A DNA stretch of 64,000 nt from CAVPCY01 sp963702525 (GTDB lineage Bacteria > Actinomycetota > Coriobacteriia > Anaerosomatales > PHET01): the NCBI GenBank assembly GCA_963702525.1, contig CAVPCY010000025.1, positions 40,765-104,764 on the forward strand, given 5' to 3'. Below, piece after piece: positions 45,637 to 54,065 of the stretch. The notes beneath the pieces were generated by a model. It worked only from the letters and a program-made list of their open reading frames with translations. It was not told the origin of the DNA and made no database searches. Made by a program: the position numbers and the translations under genes. The stretch's first letter is position 1, and each line of letters opens with the position of its first letter.

Positions 45637-45902
45637 TGGTCTCGCACCTCCAGGTGCGCCAGCTCCTCGCGCGCCGCATCGATGTCCGAGGCGAACGAGT
45701 CGACATCATCGGCCGACAGCTTGGGCAGCGAGGCCAGAAGCGCCGGCAGCTCGGCGAGCCGACCGCCCAAAAGAACCGGCCTCAGCTCCGCGACAGGCTT
45801 GTTGCCTCGGATCAACACGAACGACTCCTTGCGATACGCGACTCGGTTCACGTACTCCGCGAAGTGGCGCGCGACCTCGGTCACAGTCAGAGCGAGAGCC
45901 AT
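45624..45902 (-). CDS. Phd/YefM-type antitoxin of the PIN toxin
   Basis: 92 residues. MALALTVTEVARHFAEYVNRVAYRKESFVLIRGNKPVAEL is the Phd/YefM DNA-binding fold; the C-terminal acidic half (LSADDVDSFASDIDAAREELAHL) would wrap the toxin. ATG preceded by GAGGAGG. First gene of the pair; overlaps vapC. An AT-rich stretch (about 45917-45945) upstream may hold the promoter and operator. Confidence 0.86.
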   Translation of the reverse strand: MALALTVTEVARHFAEYVNRVAYRKESFVLIRGNKPVAELRPVLLGGRLAELPALLASLPKLSADDVDSFASDIDAAREELAHLEVRDQWES

Positions 45903-46023
45903 CTGATCCTCCTCAATCCGAGAATCAGATTACATGATTATCACCCTAGGAGCGACCATCCGATCGTGCCCGCCGATGATCGCAGAGCGAGCTTGCCTGT
46001 CCGTGACTGGTGTCTTGCCGTGC

Positions 46024-47222
46024 CTACTTCTTCGCGAACCACCAGAACGGCTGGATGGCGATGCCTTTGGTGAGCGAGCCGACCGAGCACAAGTCGGACT
46101 CCTGGATCACCTTGTCGGTCTCGGCGTCGATGACGCACAGGCTGCCCATCCCGCCCGAGGAGATGAAGACCCGCTTGCCGTCCGCCCGGACGGCGATCTC
46201 GTCGGGTCAACCACCCATCTCGATGGGGATCTTCTTGAGCTTCTCGTGCGTCTGGCCGTCGACGACCACGACGCTATCGGCAAGCAGCAGGTAGCACTTG
46301 GTGCCGTCGGGGTTGAACGCGAGGTCCTGCGCCGGGTAGGGCAGCTTCTCGATCACCTTGTCGGCGGCCGCATCGATCACCACGACCTCTGCCTCGGGCT
46401 TGTAGTTCTCGTACTTCTCGGGGTTCTTCATGATCTCGCTGATATCGGGGATCACGATCTCGCGACTCACGGCGTAGGCGATCTTGCCGTCGGGCCGCCA
46501 CGAGATCCCCACGCTGTTGCCGAGCGTGGGGATGCGCGCAACGACCTTCATCGTCGCCAGGTCGATCGCATCCACCTCACGAGCGCCTTCGACGATCTCG
46601 AACGAGCGCGTCTTCATGATCGTCTTGGGTCGGGCACCGTCATGCCGTGTCCGACATAGGCCTTGGTCCCGTCGAAGTTGACGCGGACCGTGTACGGCCC
46701 CTTGCCGACCTTGACCTGCGAGACCTGCTTGTCCGTGGCCGCATCGTAGACCGAGACGTAGTCCTTCTCGGCATGGGCGACCAGGTAGCGAGACCCGTCC
46801 GGCAGAAACGCGACGCACGCCGGCCCGTCGGGCACCTTGAGCGTTCGCACGACCTTGCCCGAGGCCACGTCGATGACCTCGATGCGCTCGTGCGAGGGCG
46901 CCACCGCGTAGAGCTCCGACCCGTCGGGCTTGAGCGCGAGGTCCGAGGTGTCCGACCCGACCTTGATGTCGTCGACCTTCTTGCTCGTCTGCGCATCTAT
47001 CTGCTCGCAGACACCCTTCTTGGCGAAGATGGCGACGTAGACGTACGGATCGTCGCTCAGGTGCTTCTCGAGCTCCGGAAACGGCGCGACCGGCTCGCTT
47101 TGGGTCTGCGTTGCCGAGGAACCCGCGGTCTCAGCCGTCTGGGCCTTCTGCCCCCCACCGCAGCCGACCACCAGCAGAACCACTACCGCCGCAGAAAGCA
47201 GCAGCACAGCGTATCGCCTCAT
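46024..47222 (-). CDS. YncE-like beta-propeller lipoprotein with in-frame UGA (possible selenoprotein), one frameshift
   Basis: About 399 residues. Signal peptide and lipobox (VVLLVVGC) make it an exported lipoprotein. Seven or so YVTN/NHL-like blades follow, each with a (P)DG turn (ALKPDGSELYAV, AFLPDGSRYLVAH, NFDGTKAYVGH, WRPDGKIAYAV, FNPDGTKCYLLL, VRADGKRVFISS). One frameshift near 46622-46635. At 46209-46207 a UGA interrupts EMGG-UGA-PDEIAVRADGK, and the final blade then continues in the same frame to the stop at 46024. UGA may be Sec, a Trp misread, or a true stop that removes the last blade. A perfect hairpin follows the UGA. Confidence 0.72.
46179..46196 (-). promoter_or_regulatory. 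SECIS-like hairpin after the UGA of the propeller gene
   Basis: On the mRNA, 12 bases after UGA, GCCGTCC-GGGC-GGACGGC forms a perfect 7-bp stem with a 4-base loop starting with G. Position and shape fit a bacterial SECIS, but GC-rich coding DNA makes such stems easily, so this is suggestive only. Confidence 0.35.
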
Positions 47223-47433
47223 GGCTCATCCCTCCCCCCGGAATGACCAGCTAGAGGCCTCTACGCTGACTATGCCCACCTGACGCCAAGCAAGACGCCC
47301 GCTGGCCGCTCGTCGAAGCTGCGACAGTGGGTGATGTGCTCGCGGGCGACGCGCACCTCAGTGGCCGCATACGCCGCGGGTATCAAGTAGGTGTTGGCGC
47401 CCTCACGTGCGTGGCGACATGAAGGAGGCCGCG

Positions 47434-47682
47434 ATGGAGGACAAGCAGCTGCCGCGCGGAGCCGGAGCCTACGAATGGGACTCCGTGTTGAAGCAGGACG
47501 AGCCCGCTCCCGAGGAGTTCGAGAACCCCGCGGGGCTCAGCACCGACGCATGCGACATCGGCGAGGCCGATTCCACAGAGGAACCGTGCGAACCCGGCGA
47601 GGTCGAGGACATGGTGCTGGGCGAGACGATGCCCGGTCAGGGCATACCGGGATACGACGCCGAGGAAGACGGCGGCGGCTAG
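47434..47682 (+). CDS. Small acidic protein, unknown
   Basis: 82 residues from the ATG at 47434, which has GAAGGAGG 6 bases upstream. Very rich in Glu/Asp and Gly with two Cys (STDACDIG, STEEPCEPG) and no hydrophobic core; probably disordered. Ends DAEEDGGG. Unknown family, but the strong ribosome site argues for translation. Confidence 0.5.
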   Translation: MEDKQLPRGAGAYEWDSVLKQDEPAPEEFENPAGLSTDACDIGEADSTEEPCEPGEVEDMVLGETMPGQGIPGYDAEEDGGG

Positions 47683-47686
47683 GGCT

Positions 47687-47998
47687 CTACGATGCGCTAC
47701 CCGTGAGCACCGGCCACAGGTCGGCCACCTTGGCGGGCCGAGGAACCACTCCGGTCCGCTGGCCTTGCGGATGGACGTGCGCGAGGTGCCAGCCGTTGCC
47801 ATGGGGGCACCGGTACGGCTGAATCCGCGAATCCACGTGATGCTTCTTGTTCGCACGATCGAGGTGCTTGACGTGGGACTTCGCGGACTGCTTGCTCGTG
47901 TAGGAAGTCTTGCCGCAGATGTGACAGGACTCCTGCAGAAGGATCAGCTGCGGCGGATACTCCCAGTCGCGCTTCGGACCCTTGTGCCGATGACCCAT
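47687..47998 (-). CDS. Small Cys/His-rich protein with zinc-finger-like motif
   Basis: 103 residues from the ATG at 47998. ESCHICGKTSYTSKQSAKSHVKHL has the C-x2-C and H-x3-H spacing of a C2H2-like finger, and YRCPHGNGWHLAH could add ligands. Such small finger proteins are often phage- or mobile-element-linked. Stop is 5 bases from the convergent acidic protein gene. Confidence 0.5.
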   Translation of the reverse strand: MGHRHKGPKRDWEYPPQLILLQESCHICGKTSYTSKQSAKSHVKHLDRANKKHHVDSRIQPYRCPHGNGWHLAHVHPQGQRTGVVPRPAKVADLWPVLTGSAS

Positions 47999-48211
47999 GT
48001 CGGACCCCCATCCGATCAACACCGACGCTCTTGGCGTCTGGTATCAGTATCGGCAGGGGGTCTGACACGGAGTAGCGGATCGACCGACAACCGGACGGAC
48101 GCTGGCAAGACCGCGGCAAGGGGAATACGCCACGCTCGCCCCAAGGAGGTGACGAAGCCGATGCTAGACTGGACCGGACCGAACGACGCTCGAGCGCGAG
48201 GTGCAAGCGCT

Positions 48212-48433
48212 ATGCGGATCCAACTCACAGCCGTATACGAGAAGGTAGCCGAGGGCTACATCGGCTACATCGAGGAGCTGCCCGGCGCGAACGCACAAGG
48301 CGAGACGCTCGATGATGCTCGCGCCTCGCTCGCCGAGGCCGTCGAGACGGTTCTCGAGGCGAACCGGGAACTCGCAGAGGCCCAGCTGGGAACTCGCGAG
48401 GTCATCAAGGAGCCCATGAGCTTCACCGAGTGA
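48212..48433 (+). CDS. hicB: HicB-family antitoxin
   Basis: 73 residues: MRIQLTAVYEKVAEGYIGYIEELPGANAQGETLDDARASLAEAV, the HicB partial RNase-H-like fold (GY-x-E-x-LPG...G-x-T-x-x-E/D-A). No separate DNA-binding domain. Overlaps hicA by 4 bases (GTGA). Here the antitoxin gene comes first. Confidence 0.85.
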   Translation: MRIQLTAVYEKVAEGYIGYIEELPGANAQGETLDDARASLAEAVETVLEANRELAEAQLGTREVIKEPMSFTE

Positions 48434-48615
48434 AGCGGGCCGCTCTCCTCAGCCACCTCAGAGGACATGGCTGCCGGCTGCTCCGCGAAGGCGGCAGGCA
48501 CACGGTGTTCGTGAATCCCGTGCAACGCAAGGTCTCGACGATTCCCCGCCATCGCGAAATCAACGACCGCCTCGCTCGCAAGATCTGCCGCGATCTCGAG
48601 GTGCCGGAGCCCTGA
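48430..48615 (+). CDS. hicA: HicA-family mRNA interferase toxin
   Basis: 61 residues with GTG start. Double-stranded RNA-binding-like fold: LLSHLRGHGCRLLREGGRHTVFVNP, with catalytic His in GGRHTVF, then STIPRHREINDRLARKICRDL. It blocks translation by cutting mRNA. Intact. Confidence 0.87.
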   Translation: MKRAALLSHLRGHGCRLLREGGRHTVFVNPVQRKVSTIPRHREINDRLARKICRDLEVPEP

Positions 48616-48649
48616 CCAACGACTTCCGCGAGGCAATCGGACAGGAGCC

Positions 48650-48790
48650 ACGGTGTGCCCATGGGATCAGCCGCGAAGGCGGCGCCTGGCCTCGTCCCAC
48701 GTGATGACCTCAGCAGTGCCACGGTCGAGCGCGTCGAGCCGGAGACCGTAGCGCAGCGAGTAGGGGAAGGCTGGACGCGATCGCAAGAAC
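48650..48790 (-). pseudogene. Remnant of a ParDE-like pair
   Basis: On the minus strand the end of a small antitoxin (LDRGTAEVITWDEARRRLRG-like, 48669-48745) is followed by the first codons of a toxin (MGTPWLLSDCLA, around 48660-48625). Both match the intact module at 63041-63555 closely. The rest is gone. It sits directly after hicA. Confidence 0.6.
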
Positions 48791-49046
48791 GCTGGCTCCC
48801 GGCAACCCCGAGGCCGCTCCGGAGGTGCCGATGATCGCAGCCTAAGACGTCGCGAAAGCCGAGGATGACCCTGCGGTCATGCGCGTACAACATTGGCTGA
48901 ATGGGCATCTTCACGGTGGCGATACTGGTCTTGTAGCCCCTGATGCGAAGCGACCACCGTGGCTTCACAATCGTCGGAGCCGTAGCAGGGACACGCCGAG
49001 GGGGGCACCGCGGCGGCCGAGAAAGGCCGGAGGAGGGGGTTGTTCA
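48790..49046. other. Intergenic region before the APC permease gene
   Basis: No convincing gene. A hairpin CACGGTGG (48912-48919) / CCACCGTG (48954-48961) with a 34-base loop lies before the strong ribosome site GGAGGAGGGGG of the permease. It might be a leader or an attenuator; nothing specific was recognised. Confidence 0.35.
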
Positions 49047-50482
49047 TGACAACCGAAAAGAAGCTAGGCCTGTTGACGCTGGTCATGCTGATCTTCGTAC
49101 CAACCTTCGGCTTCCGAAACGTCACCACCAACGCCGTTGCGTTAGGTCCGGCTGCGATTCCATCGTGGCTGGTGGTCTCCATCTTCTTCTTCCTGCCGCT
49201 CTCGGCCATCATCGCGGAGTTGGCGTCCGCGAACCAAGACAGAGGCGGCGGGATATACAGCTGGGTTGAATGCAGCCTCGGGGAGAAATGGGCCTTCATC
49301 AGCACGTGGTCGTATTTCGTGGCCAATCTGTTCTATCTGCAGTACGTCTTTGCCAGACTGCCCGTCATGGTGTCGTGGGCGATCTTCGGAGAGAACAGAT
49401 TCACTGATGAAGGCGCCAACGTGTTGGTGTACATGGGGATGGTCCTGTGTGTTGGGCTGACGTTGGTCGCCGTCAGAGGCGTGCGCTCCTTCTCAAAACT
49501 CAGTGACGTGGGAGGCCCGCTCACGATCCTTCTCGTCGTGCTGTTCGTCGTGTTCGCCATTGTCGGATGGTTCCTTGGCAAACCGTCTGCGACGGCATTC
49601 ACGGCTGGGAACGTGATGCCTGATTTCGACGTCACCTATTTCGCCACGTTTGCATGGCTGCTCCTGGCTGTCGCAGGCGCCGAGGTCGCTGGAACCTATA
49701 TCACCGATGTCGACAAGCCGAACAGGAACTTCCCGCGCGGCGTGATCATCGCGACGGTGTTGGTGGCTGCGGCGTACATCATCGGCTCGCTTGCCGTGAG
49801 TCTGGTTGCCTCGCCGGAGGCCCTTAAGGAGGCCGGATTGGCGAATGCCGAATACGTTGTGTATCAGATGCTGGCGGAGGAATTCGGACTCAACGGCGCG
49901 ATAATGGTCCGTCTGGTTGCCGCTGTTACATTCGTTGCCTCGGTAGGCGCTTTCGTCGTATGGATGGAATCGCCGATCAGAGCGATGTTTGCCGACGTGC
50001 CGAAGGGCACATTCCCGAGTTTCCTTACCAAGAAGAACGAGGCCGGCACGTTGAAGAACGCGCTTTGGGTGCAATGCGGGGTTCTGATTGTCCTGATAGC
50101 GGTTCCGTTGGTCGGGCTGAGTGGCGTTGAATCGTTCTTCGTACTCGTGACCAATATGACAGCCCTGTCGCTGGTGATACCGTACATTCTCCTGATCGCG
50201 GCGTATCTGGTCTTCAGGTACAAGAAGATGGCAGCGCCGTTCACCATGCTGAAAGCGGATTCGGGCGCATACACTGCGGCCGGCGTCGCATTGGCGTTGA
50301 GTCTTGCCGCGTACCTCGGCGCCGGGTTGGACTACGTCATGGGCACGGAGAGCACCAGCGAGGCCATAAGCTTGGTGCTCCAGACGTATGCCGGGCCGCT
50401 CGTCCTGATTGCCGTGGGGTACGGACTCTCCTGGCTCAACAAGCGGAGCTACCTTGCGAAACTGGCAGCGGGCGGAGAATAG
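49046..50482 (+). CDS. APC-superfamily amino acid permease (glutamate/GABA antiporter-like)
   Basis: 478 residues with about 12 hydrophobic segments. Motifs of the APC family: LVMLIFVPTFGFRNV at the start, GGGIYSWVECSLGEKWAFISTW, FAWLLLAVAGAEVAGTYITDVDKPNRNFPRG. The ATG at 49046 has GGAGGAGGGGG upstream. The gene is free of frameshifts and clearly less GC-rich, with more A/T at third positions than its neighbours, a sign of later acquisition. It is followed 51 bases later by pepD, suggesting peptide or amino acid use. Confidence 0.85.
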   Translation: MTTEKKLGLLTLVMLIFVPTFGFRNVTTNAVALGPAAIPSWLVVSIFFFLPLSAIIAELASANQDRGGGIYSWVECSLGEKWAFISTWSYFVANLFYLQYVFARLPVMVSWAIFGENRFTDEGANVLVYMGMVLCVGLTLVAVRGVRSFSKLSDVGGPLTILLVVLFVVFAIVGWFLGKPSATAFTAGNVMPDFDVTYFATFAWLLLAVAGAEVAGTYITDVDKPNRNFPRGVIIATVLVAAAYIIGSLAVSLVASPEALKEAGLANAEYVVYQMLAEEFGLNGAIMVRLVAAVTFVASVGAFVVWMESPIRAMFADVPKGTFPSFLTKKNEAGTLKNALWVQCGVLIVLIAVPLVGLSGVESFFVLVTNMTALSLVIPYILLIAAYLVFRYKKMAAPFTMLKADSGAYTAAGVALALSLAAYLGAGLDYVMGTESTSEAISLVLQTYAGPLVLIAVGYGLSWLNKRSYLAKLAAGGE

Positions 50483-50533
50483 CATTCGAGGTTCTCGTGT
50501 AGTGTTCCTGCAACTTCAAAGGAGAGACACCCC

Positions 50534-52021
50534 TTGAATGCAGTGACGCAAGAGATTCTTGACACGTTCAGCCAGATTGCGGCGATCCCTCGCTGCTCAG
50601 GCAATGAGGAAGCCATCTCGCGCTGGCTACAACAGTGGGCCGGGGATCATGGTCTTGCGCATCAGGCCGACAGCGCGGGGAACGTGGTCATCCGCGTTCC
50701 GGCGACGGCTGGATACGAACAGGCTCCAGTCGTGATCATTCAGGGACATACCGACATGGTTGGGCAGAAGACGCCTGAGTCGAAGCACGATTTCGGGACC
50801 GACCCGATTCGGCTCATCTATGACGGGGACTGGCTGAAAGCCGATCAAACCACGCTCGGCGCTGACAACGGCATCGGAGTGGCCATGGGATTGGTTCTGG
50901 CAACGGACCCGAACCTGGCGCACCCGCCTCTGGAACTGCTGTATACCGTGGATGAAGAGGTCGGGATGAGCGGAGCGAGCGCCCTGGAGCCGGAGTTCGT
51001 GCGGGGCCGGATCTTGCTCAACATCGATTCCGAAGAGGAAGGCGTGTTCACCATCGGCTGCGCCGGCGGCAGAGACACGACCATCATGCTGCCGCTCGTG
51101 TTTGCTTCTCTTCCGGAGCATTTCAAACCCTTCACCCTGAGTGCAACGGGCATGAGGGGAGGTCATTCCGGGGATGACATCGGAGAGTACAGAGCGAACG
51201 CCAACAAGGTCGTGGCGCGCGCCCTGAACAGGATCCGGGCGTCCTTCGAGATCAGACTGGTCGCCTTCAAAGGTGGTTCCGTCGGGAATGCCATCCCGCG
51301 CGAAGCCGAAGCCACGTTCGCGGTCGACCCGAAACATGCTCCGGAGATACAAGCGCAGATGGCTGACCATGAATGCGTTGTCCGGCAAGAGTATCCTGAC
51401 GATCCGCATGTGACGGTCCGTCTGACCGAAGCGGATTCAGATTTCGCAGGCTATTCCACGGCAGCCTTCGACTATTTCGCCAATGAACGGCTTCGTACCG
51501 GATTAAGCCAGCAGAACACAGATACCATCATCGACCTCCTGTGCGCGCTTCCGCATGGAGTGGCTCGCATGTCGCCGTTTATCGAAGGGCTTGTGGAAAC
51601 GTCGAACAATCTTGCCATTGTCGAAATCCGCAATGGTCTGCTCCAGGTGTTGAGCAGTCAGCGTAGTTCCGCGAGGTCGCAGCTCGACGAACTCACTGCC
51701 CGAATCGAAGCGATAGCTCTGCTTGCTGGGGCTTCTGTCACTAGCAGTCCCGCGTACCCGGGCTGGAATCCGAATACGGCGTCGCCATTGCTTGCCCGCT
51801 GTCAGGAAACCTATCGCACGCTTTTCGGCACAGAGCCTGTGGTCGAATCGTGTCACGCCGGGCTTGAATGCGGGATCATCGGGTCGAAGTACGAGGGCAT
51901 GGACATGATCTCGTTTGGTCCCACGGTCAAAGACTGCCATTCGCCGGATGAGCGCGCGTATATCCCCTCGATTCCTCGGGTGTGGGACTTCCTTGTGAAC
52001 CTGTTGGCGACGTATCAGTAG
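50534..52021 (+). CDS. pepD: Aminoacyl-histidine dipeptidase PepD (M20C metallopeptidase)
   Basis: 495 residues, TTG start with AAAGGAGAG upstream. Two-zinc catalytic site: VVIIQGHTDMVGQK (His/Asp), TLGADNGIGVAM, TVDEEVGMSGA (catalytic Glu), NIDSEEEG, and a C-terminal SCHAGLECGIIGSKYEGMDMIS. The lid domain has RGGHSGDDIGEYRANA. It hydrolyses Xaa-His and other dipeptides. Shares the lower-GC, clean sequence of the permease before it, so the pair was probably gained together. Confidence 0.94.
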   Translation: MNAVTQEILDTFSQIAAIPRCSGNEEAISRWLQQWAGDHGLAHQADSAGNVVIRVPATAGYEQAPVVIIQGHTDMVGQKTPESKHDFGTDPIRLIYDGDWLKADQTTLGADNGIGVAMGLVLATDPNLAHPPLELLYTVDEEVGMSGASALEPEFVRGRILLNIDSEEEGVFTIGCAGGRDTTIMLPLVFASLPEHFKPFTLSATGMRGGHSGDDIGEYRANANKVVARALNRIRASFEIRLVAFKGGSVGNAIPREAEATFAVDPKHAPEIQAQMADHECVVRQEYPDDPHVTVRLTEADSDFAGYSTAAFDYFANERLRTGLSQQNTDTIIDLLCALPHGVARMSPFIEGLVETSNNLAIVEIRNGLLQVLSSQRSSARSQLDELTARIEAIALLAGASVTSSPAYPGWNPNTASPLLARCQETYRTLFGTEPVVESCHAGLECGIIGSKYEGMDMISFGPTVKDCHSPDERAYIPSIPRVWDFLVNLLATYQ

Positions 52022-52073
52022 ACGGTACACCGCTCAGATCCCCGCGAGCGCGCGGGCTCGGTGGGGGCCCCGC

Positions 52074-52498
52074 CTACACGGCGCCTTCGCGCAGCCCGGA
52101 GCGATACCGCTCCACGAACTCGGCGGGCGTGAGAACTGATGCGCCTGTGCGGCGTCTGGCGGGAAGTGGGCCGTGTTGCCAGTCACCAGACAGCCAGCTC
52201 CTGAGGCAAGCGCTACCTCAAGGAACGGCTCGTCATCGGCGTCCGGCAATCGCTGGGTCAGGGGCTGAGAGGCGGCGACCTCGGAGCGGAAGTCGATGTA
52301 GTCGAGCAACGCCGCAACCGCGTCCGGGTCGAACCCGAACCGATCCCGTGCCAGCACCTCTTCGTACTCGGCCAAGATGCGGGCATCCACGCATAGGACG
52401 ACGGCACCGGACGAGACCATCCGCACGATCTCACCCGGCGGGCCGAACGGCGAGAGCAGCCCTGAGATCAGCACGTTGGTGTCCAGGACGATCCTCAA
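52074..52498 (-). CDS. PIN-domain toxin (VapC-type), frameshift near the end
   Basis: About 141 residues. MRIVLDTNVLISGLLSPFGPPGEIV, DARILAEYEEVLARDRF and LPDADDEPFLEVALASGAGCLVTGNTAHFP are the PIN acidic motifs. Near 52165 the frame shifts; the other frame gives RRTGASVLTPAEFVERYRSGLREG as a natural C terminus ending at 52074. Overlaps the upstream antitoxin stop by 4 bases. Confidence 0.86.
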
Positions 52499-52782
52499 CG
52501 AGTGCGAGCCTTGCGCACCGCCGCGATCTCGGCCTCGACGTCTGCCGCGGTAAGGGCGTCGGCCCCGCTCGCGACCGACTTGCGCTGCAGGGCAGCGACG
52601 GCGTCGATGGCCCGAGCCTGGCGGAAGGCCGCGAGCGACTCCTCGAGGTTGGACTCGTTGACCGCCGCGAGTATCGCGACGGGCCGCCCGTTGCTGGTGA
52701 TGACCATCTCCCGCTCTTCGGGCAGCGCACGCCAGATGTCAGCTGACTTGCCGCGAAGATCCCGAACGCTGACGAACTTCAT
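52495..52782 (-). CDS. Phd/YefM-type antitoxin
   Basis: 95 residues from the ATG at 52782. MKFVSVRDLRGKSADIWRAL ... REMVITSNGRPVAIL is the Phd fold; the C-terminal half (ALTAADVEAEIAAVRKAR) is the toxin-binding tail. Paired with the PIN toxin by a 4-base overlap. Confidence 0.82.
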   Translation of the reverse strand: MKFVSVRDLRGKSADIWRALPEEREMVITSNGRPVAILAAVNESNLEESLAAFRQARAIDAVAALQRKSVASGADALTAADVEAEIAAVRKARTR

Positions 52783-52917
52783 CGCCGACCTCCAATCGTG
52801 ACTCAATTGTGTACCCATATGTCACTCCAATCAAGTCACCGCATGGTTCGACGACAAGCGTGTGCGGCCTGGCAATGGTCAAACGGATACGTGAAAGGGC
52901 CAACCCGAACCCAACCG

Positions 52918-53139
52918 CTTCCTTGCCGTGCGTGCACCATCAAGCGCGTCGGCGGTGCGGTCAAGGGGACCGCCTACCAGCTGGCGGCCGGGATCGTCGC
53001 GGGCAACCCCATCCGAGTGCTCGCCCGCTACCCGGAGCACGCCCCGCGCATCGTCGAGGTCGAGGTCGCCCATCGCCTCGTGGTCACGCTGCCGCTCCCC
53101 CTCACCCGCGACATCACGCTCGAGTGCGAGTGCGCCTAA
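52918..53139 (+). CDS. Hypothetical small protein, start uncertain
   Basis: About 65 supported residues: CTIKRVGGAVKGTAYQLAAGIVAGNPIRVLARYPEHAPRI ending LPLTRDITLECECA. No clear start or ribosome site, no family. It lies 32 bases before the peroxiredoxin gene. In the inverted copy near 62971 this stretch is missing. Low confidence. Confidence 0.3.
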   Translation, partial: LPCRACTIKRVGGAVKGTAYQLAAGIVAGNPIRVLARYPEHAPRIVEVEVAHRLVVTLPLPLTRDITLECECA

Positions 53140-53171
53140 GCGCACCGCATTATCCCCGGAAAGGACCTCCC

Positions 53172-53645
53172 ATGAGCTCCAAGCGCCAGATGCCCCGCGT
53201 GGGCGAGCCCGCCCCTCCCATCGATACCACCACCGCGACTGGCGAACGCTTCTCGCTCGCCGAGCAGGCCGGTAAATGGGTGGTGCTCTTCTTCTATCCC
53301 ATGGCCAACACACCCGGTTGAACCCACGAATCGAAGGACTTCCAGGCACACCTCGGTGAGCTGGAGGCCCTTTCCGCCCAGGTCGTGGGCGTCAGTGGCG
53401 ACAAGCCGGAGTCGCAGATCAAGTTCATCGAGAAGTACGGGCTCGCCTACCCGATGGTCCCCGATCGCGAGAAGCGCATCATCACCGAGTACGGCGCACT
53501 CGCCATCCTGGCCCTAGCCGCCAAGCGCTCCACGTTCCTGATCGACCCCGAGGGCCGGATCGCACACGTGTGGCCCGACGTGAAGATCGGCGGACATGCC
53601 GAGGACGTGGTGGGGACGATTACGCGGCTGGCGAGCGAGCGGTAG
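53172..53645 (+). CDS. Selenocysteine-containing peroxiredoxin (BCP/PrxQ type)
   Basis: 157 residues if UGA at 53319-53321 is Sec. The thioredoxin-fold start is VGEPAPPIDTTTATGERFSLAEQAGKWVVLFFYPMANTPG, then UGA, then THESKDFQ; BCP/PrxQ has TPGCT with the peroxidatic Cys, so UGA falls on the catalytic residue. The frame continues through VVGVSGDKPESQIKFIEKYGLAYPMVPDREK and FLIDPEGRIAHVWP to the stop at 53645. The diverged copy near 62829 keeps the same UGA. It reduces peroxides in the cytoplasm. Confidence 0.9.
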
Positions 53646-53661
53646 GCACGGCCCATACGCC

Positions 53662-53680
53662 CTTTACCGATAAGGTAAAG
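53662..53680. promoter_or_regulatory. Operator palindrome 1 upstream of higB
   Basis: CTTTACC-GATAA-GGTAAAG, perfect 7-bp arms. The second site is 53691-53709. Together they fit autoregulation by the HigA-type protein. Confidence 0.6.
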
Positions 53681-53690
53681 ACAGTGTATC

Positions 53691-53709
53691 CTTTACCGCA
53701 TCGGTAAAG
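53691..53709. promoter_or_regulatory. Operator palindrome 2 upstream of higB
   Basis: CTTTACCG-CAT-CGGTAAAG, perfect 8-bp arms, 29 bp from the first palindrome and 17 bp before the higB ATG. Confidence 0.6.
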
Positions 53710-53726
53710 ACGACACCGGGGTGCGC

Positions 53727-54065
53727 ATGGAGGTCCACTTCGCTACGAAGAAGCTCAGCGACTCCCTGGGCCACGACAAGAGCCGGGTTCGGGACTTCGG
53801 CGACGTGGTCGCGAAGAAGCTTGCGTTGCGGATCAACGCGCTGCAGGCAGCGACAACCCTTGCGGACATGCGCAACGTGGCAGGACGCTGCCACGAGCTC
53901 AGGGGGAATCGCTCCGGACAGCTGGCACTCGACTTGACCGGGAACCTGCGTCTCGTCTTCGCGCCCACGGCCAATCCCCCACCGAGTCTGGAGGACGGCG
54001 GGCTGGATTGGGCGGCAGTGAAAGCGGTGACCATCTTGGAGGTGACGGACTACCATGGCGACTAG
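53727..54065 (+). CDS. HigB-type toxin of a HigBA system
   Basis: 112 residues from the ATG at 53727 (a GTG two codons upstream is also possible). MEVHFATKKLSDSLGHDKSRVRDFGDVVAKKL and LADMRNVAGRCHELRGNRSGQLALDLTGNLRLVFAP are RelE/HigB-like mRNA interferase features. It overlaps the start of the HTH-ImmA gene. Upstream tandem palindromes are its probable operators. Intact. Confidence 0.85.
   Translation: MEVHFATKKLSDSLGHDKSRVRDFGDVVAKKLALRINALQAATTLADMRNVAGRCHELRGNRSGQLALDLTGNLRLVFAPTANPPPSLEDGGLDWAAVKAVTILEVTDYHGD

Noticed and set aside
48912..48961. Riboswitch upstream of the amino acid permease
   Set aside because: A single 8-bp hairpin with a long loop; no known aptamer sequence seen.
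52798..52918. N-terminal extension of the small gene before the peroxiredoxin
   Set aside because: The upstream part overlaps the antitoxin promoter region and lacks any ribosome site or sensible composition.
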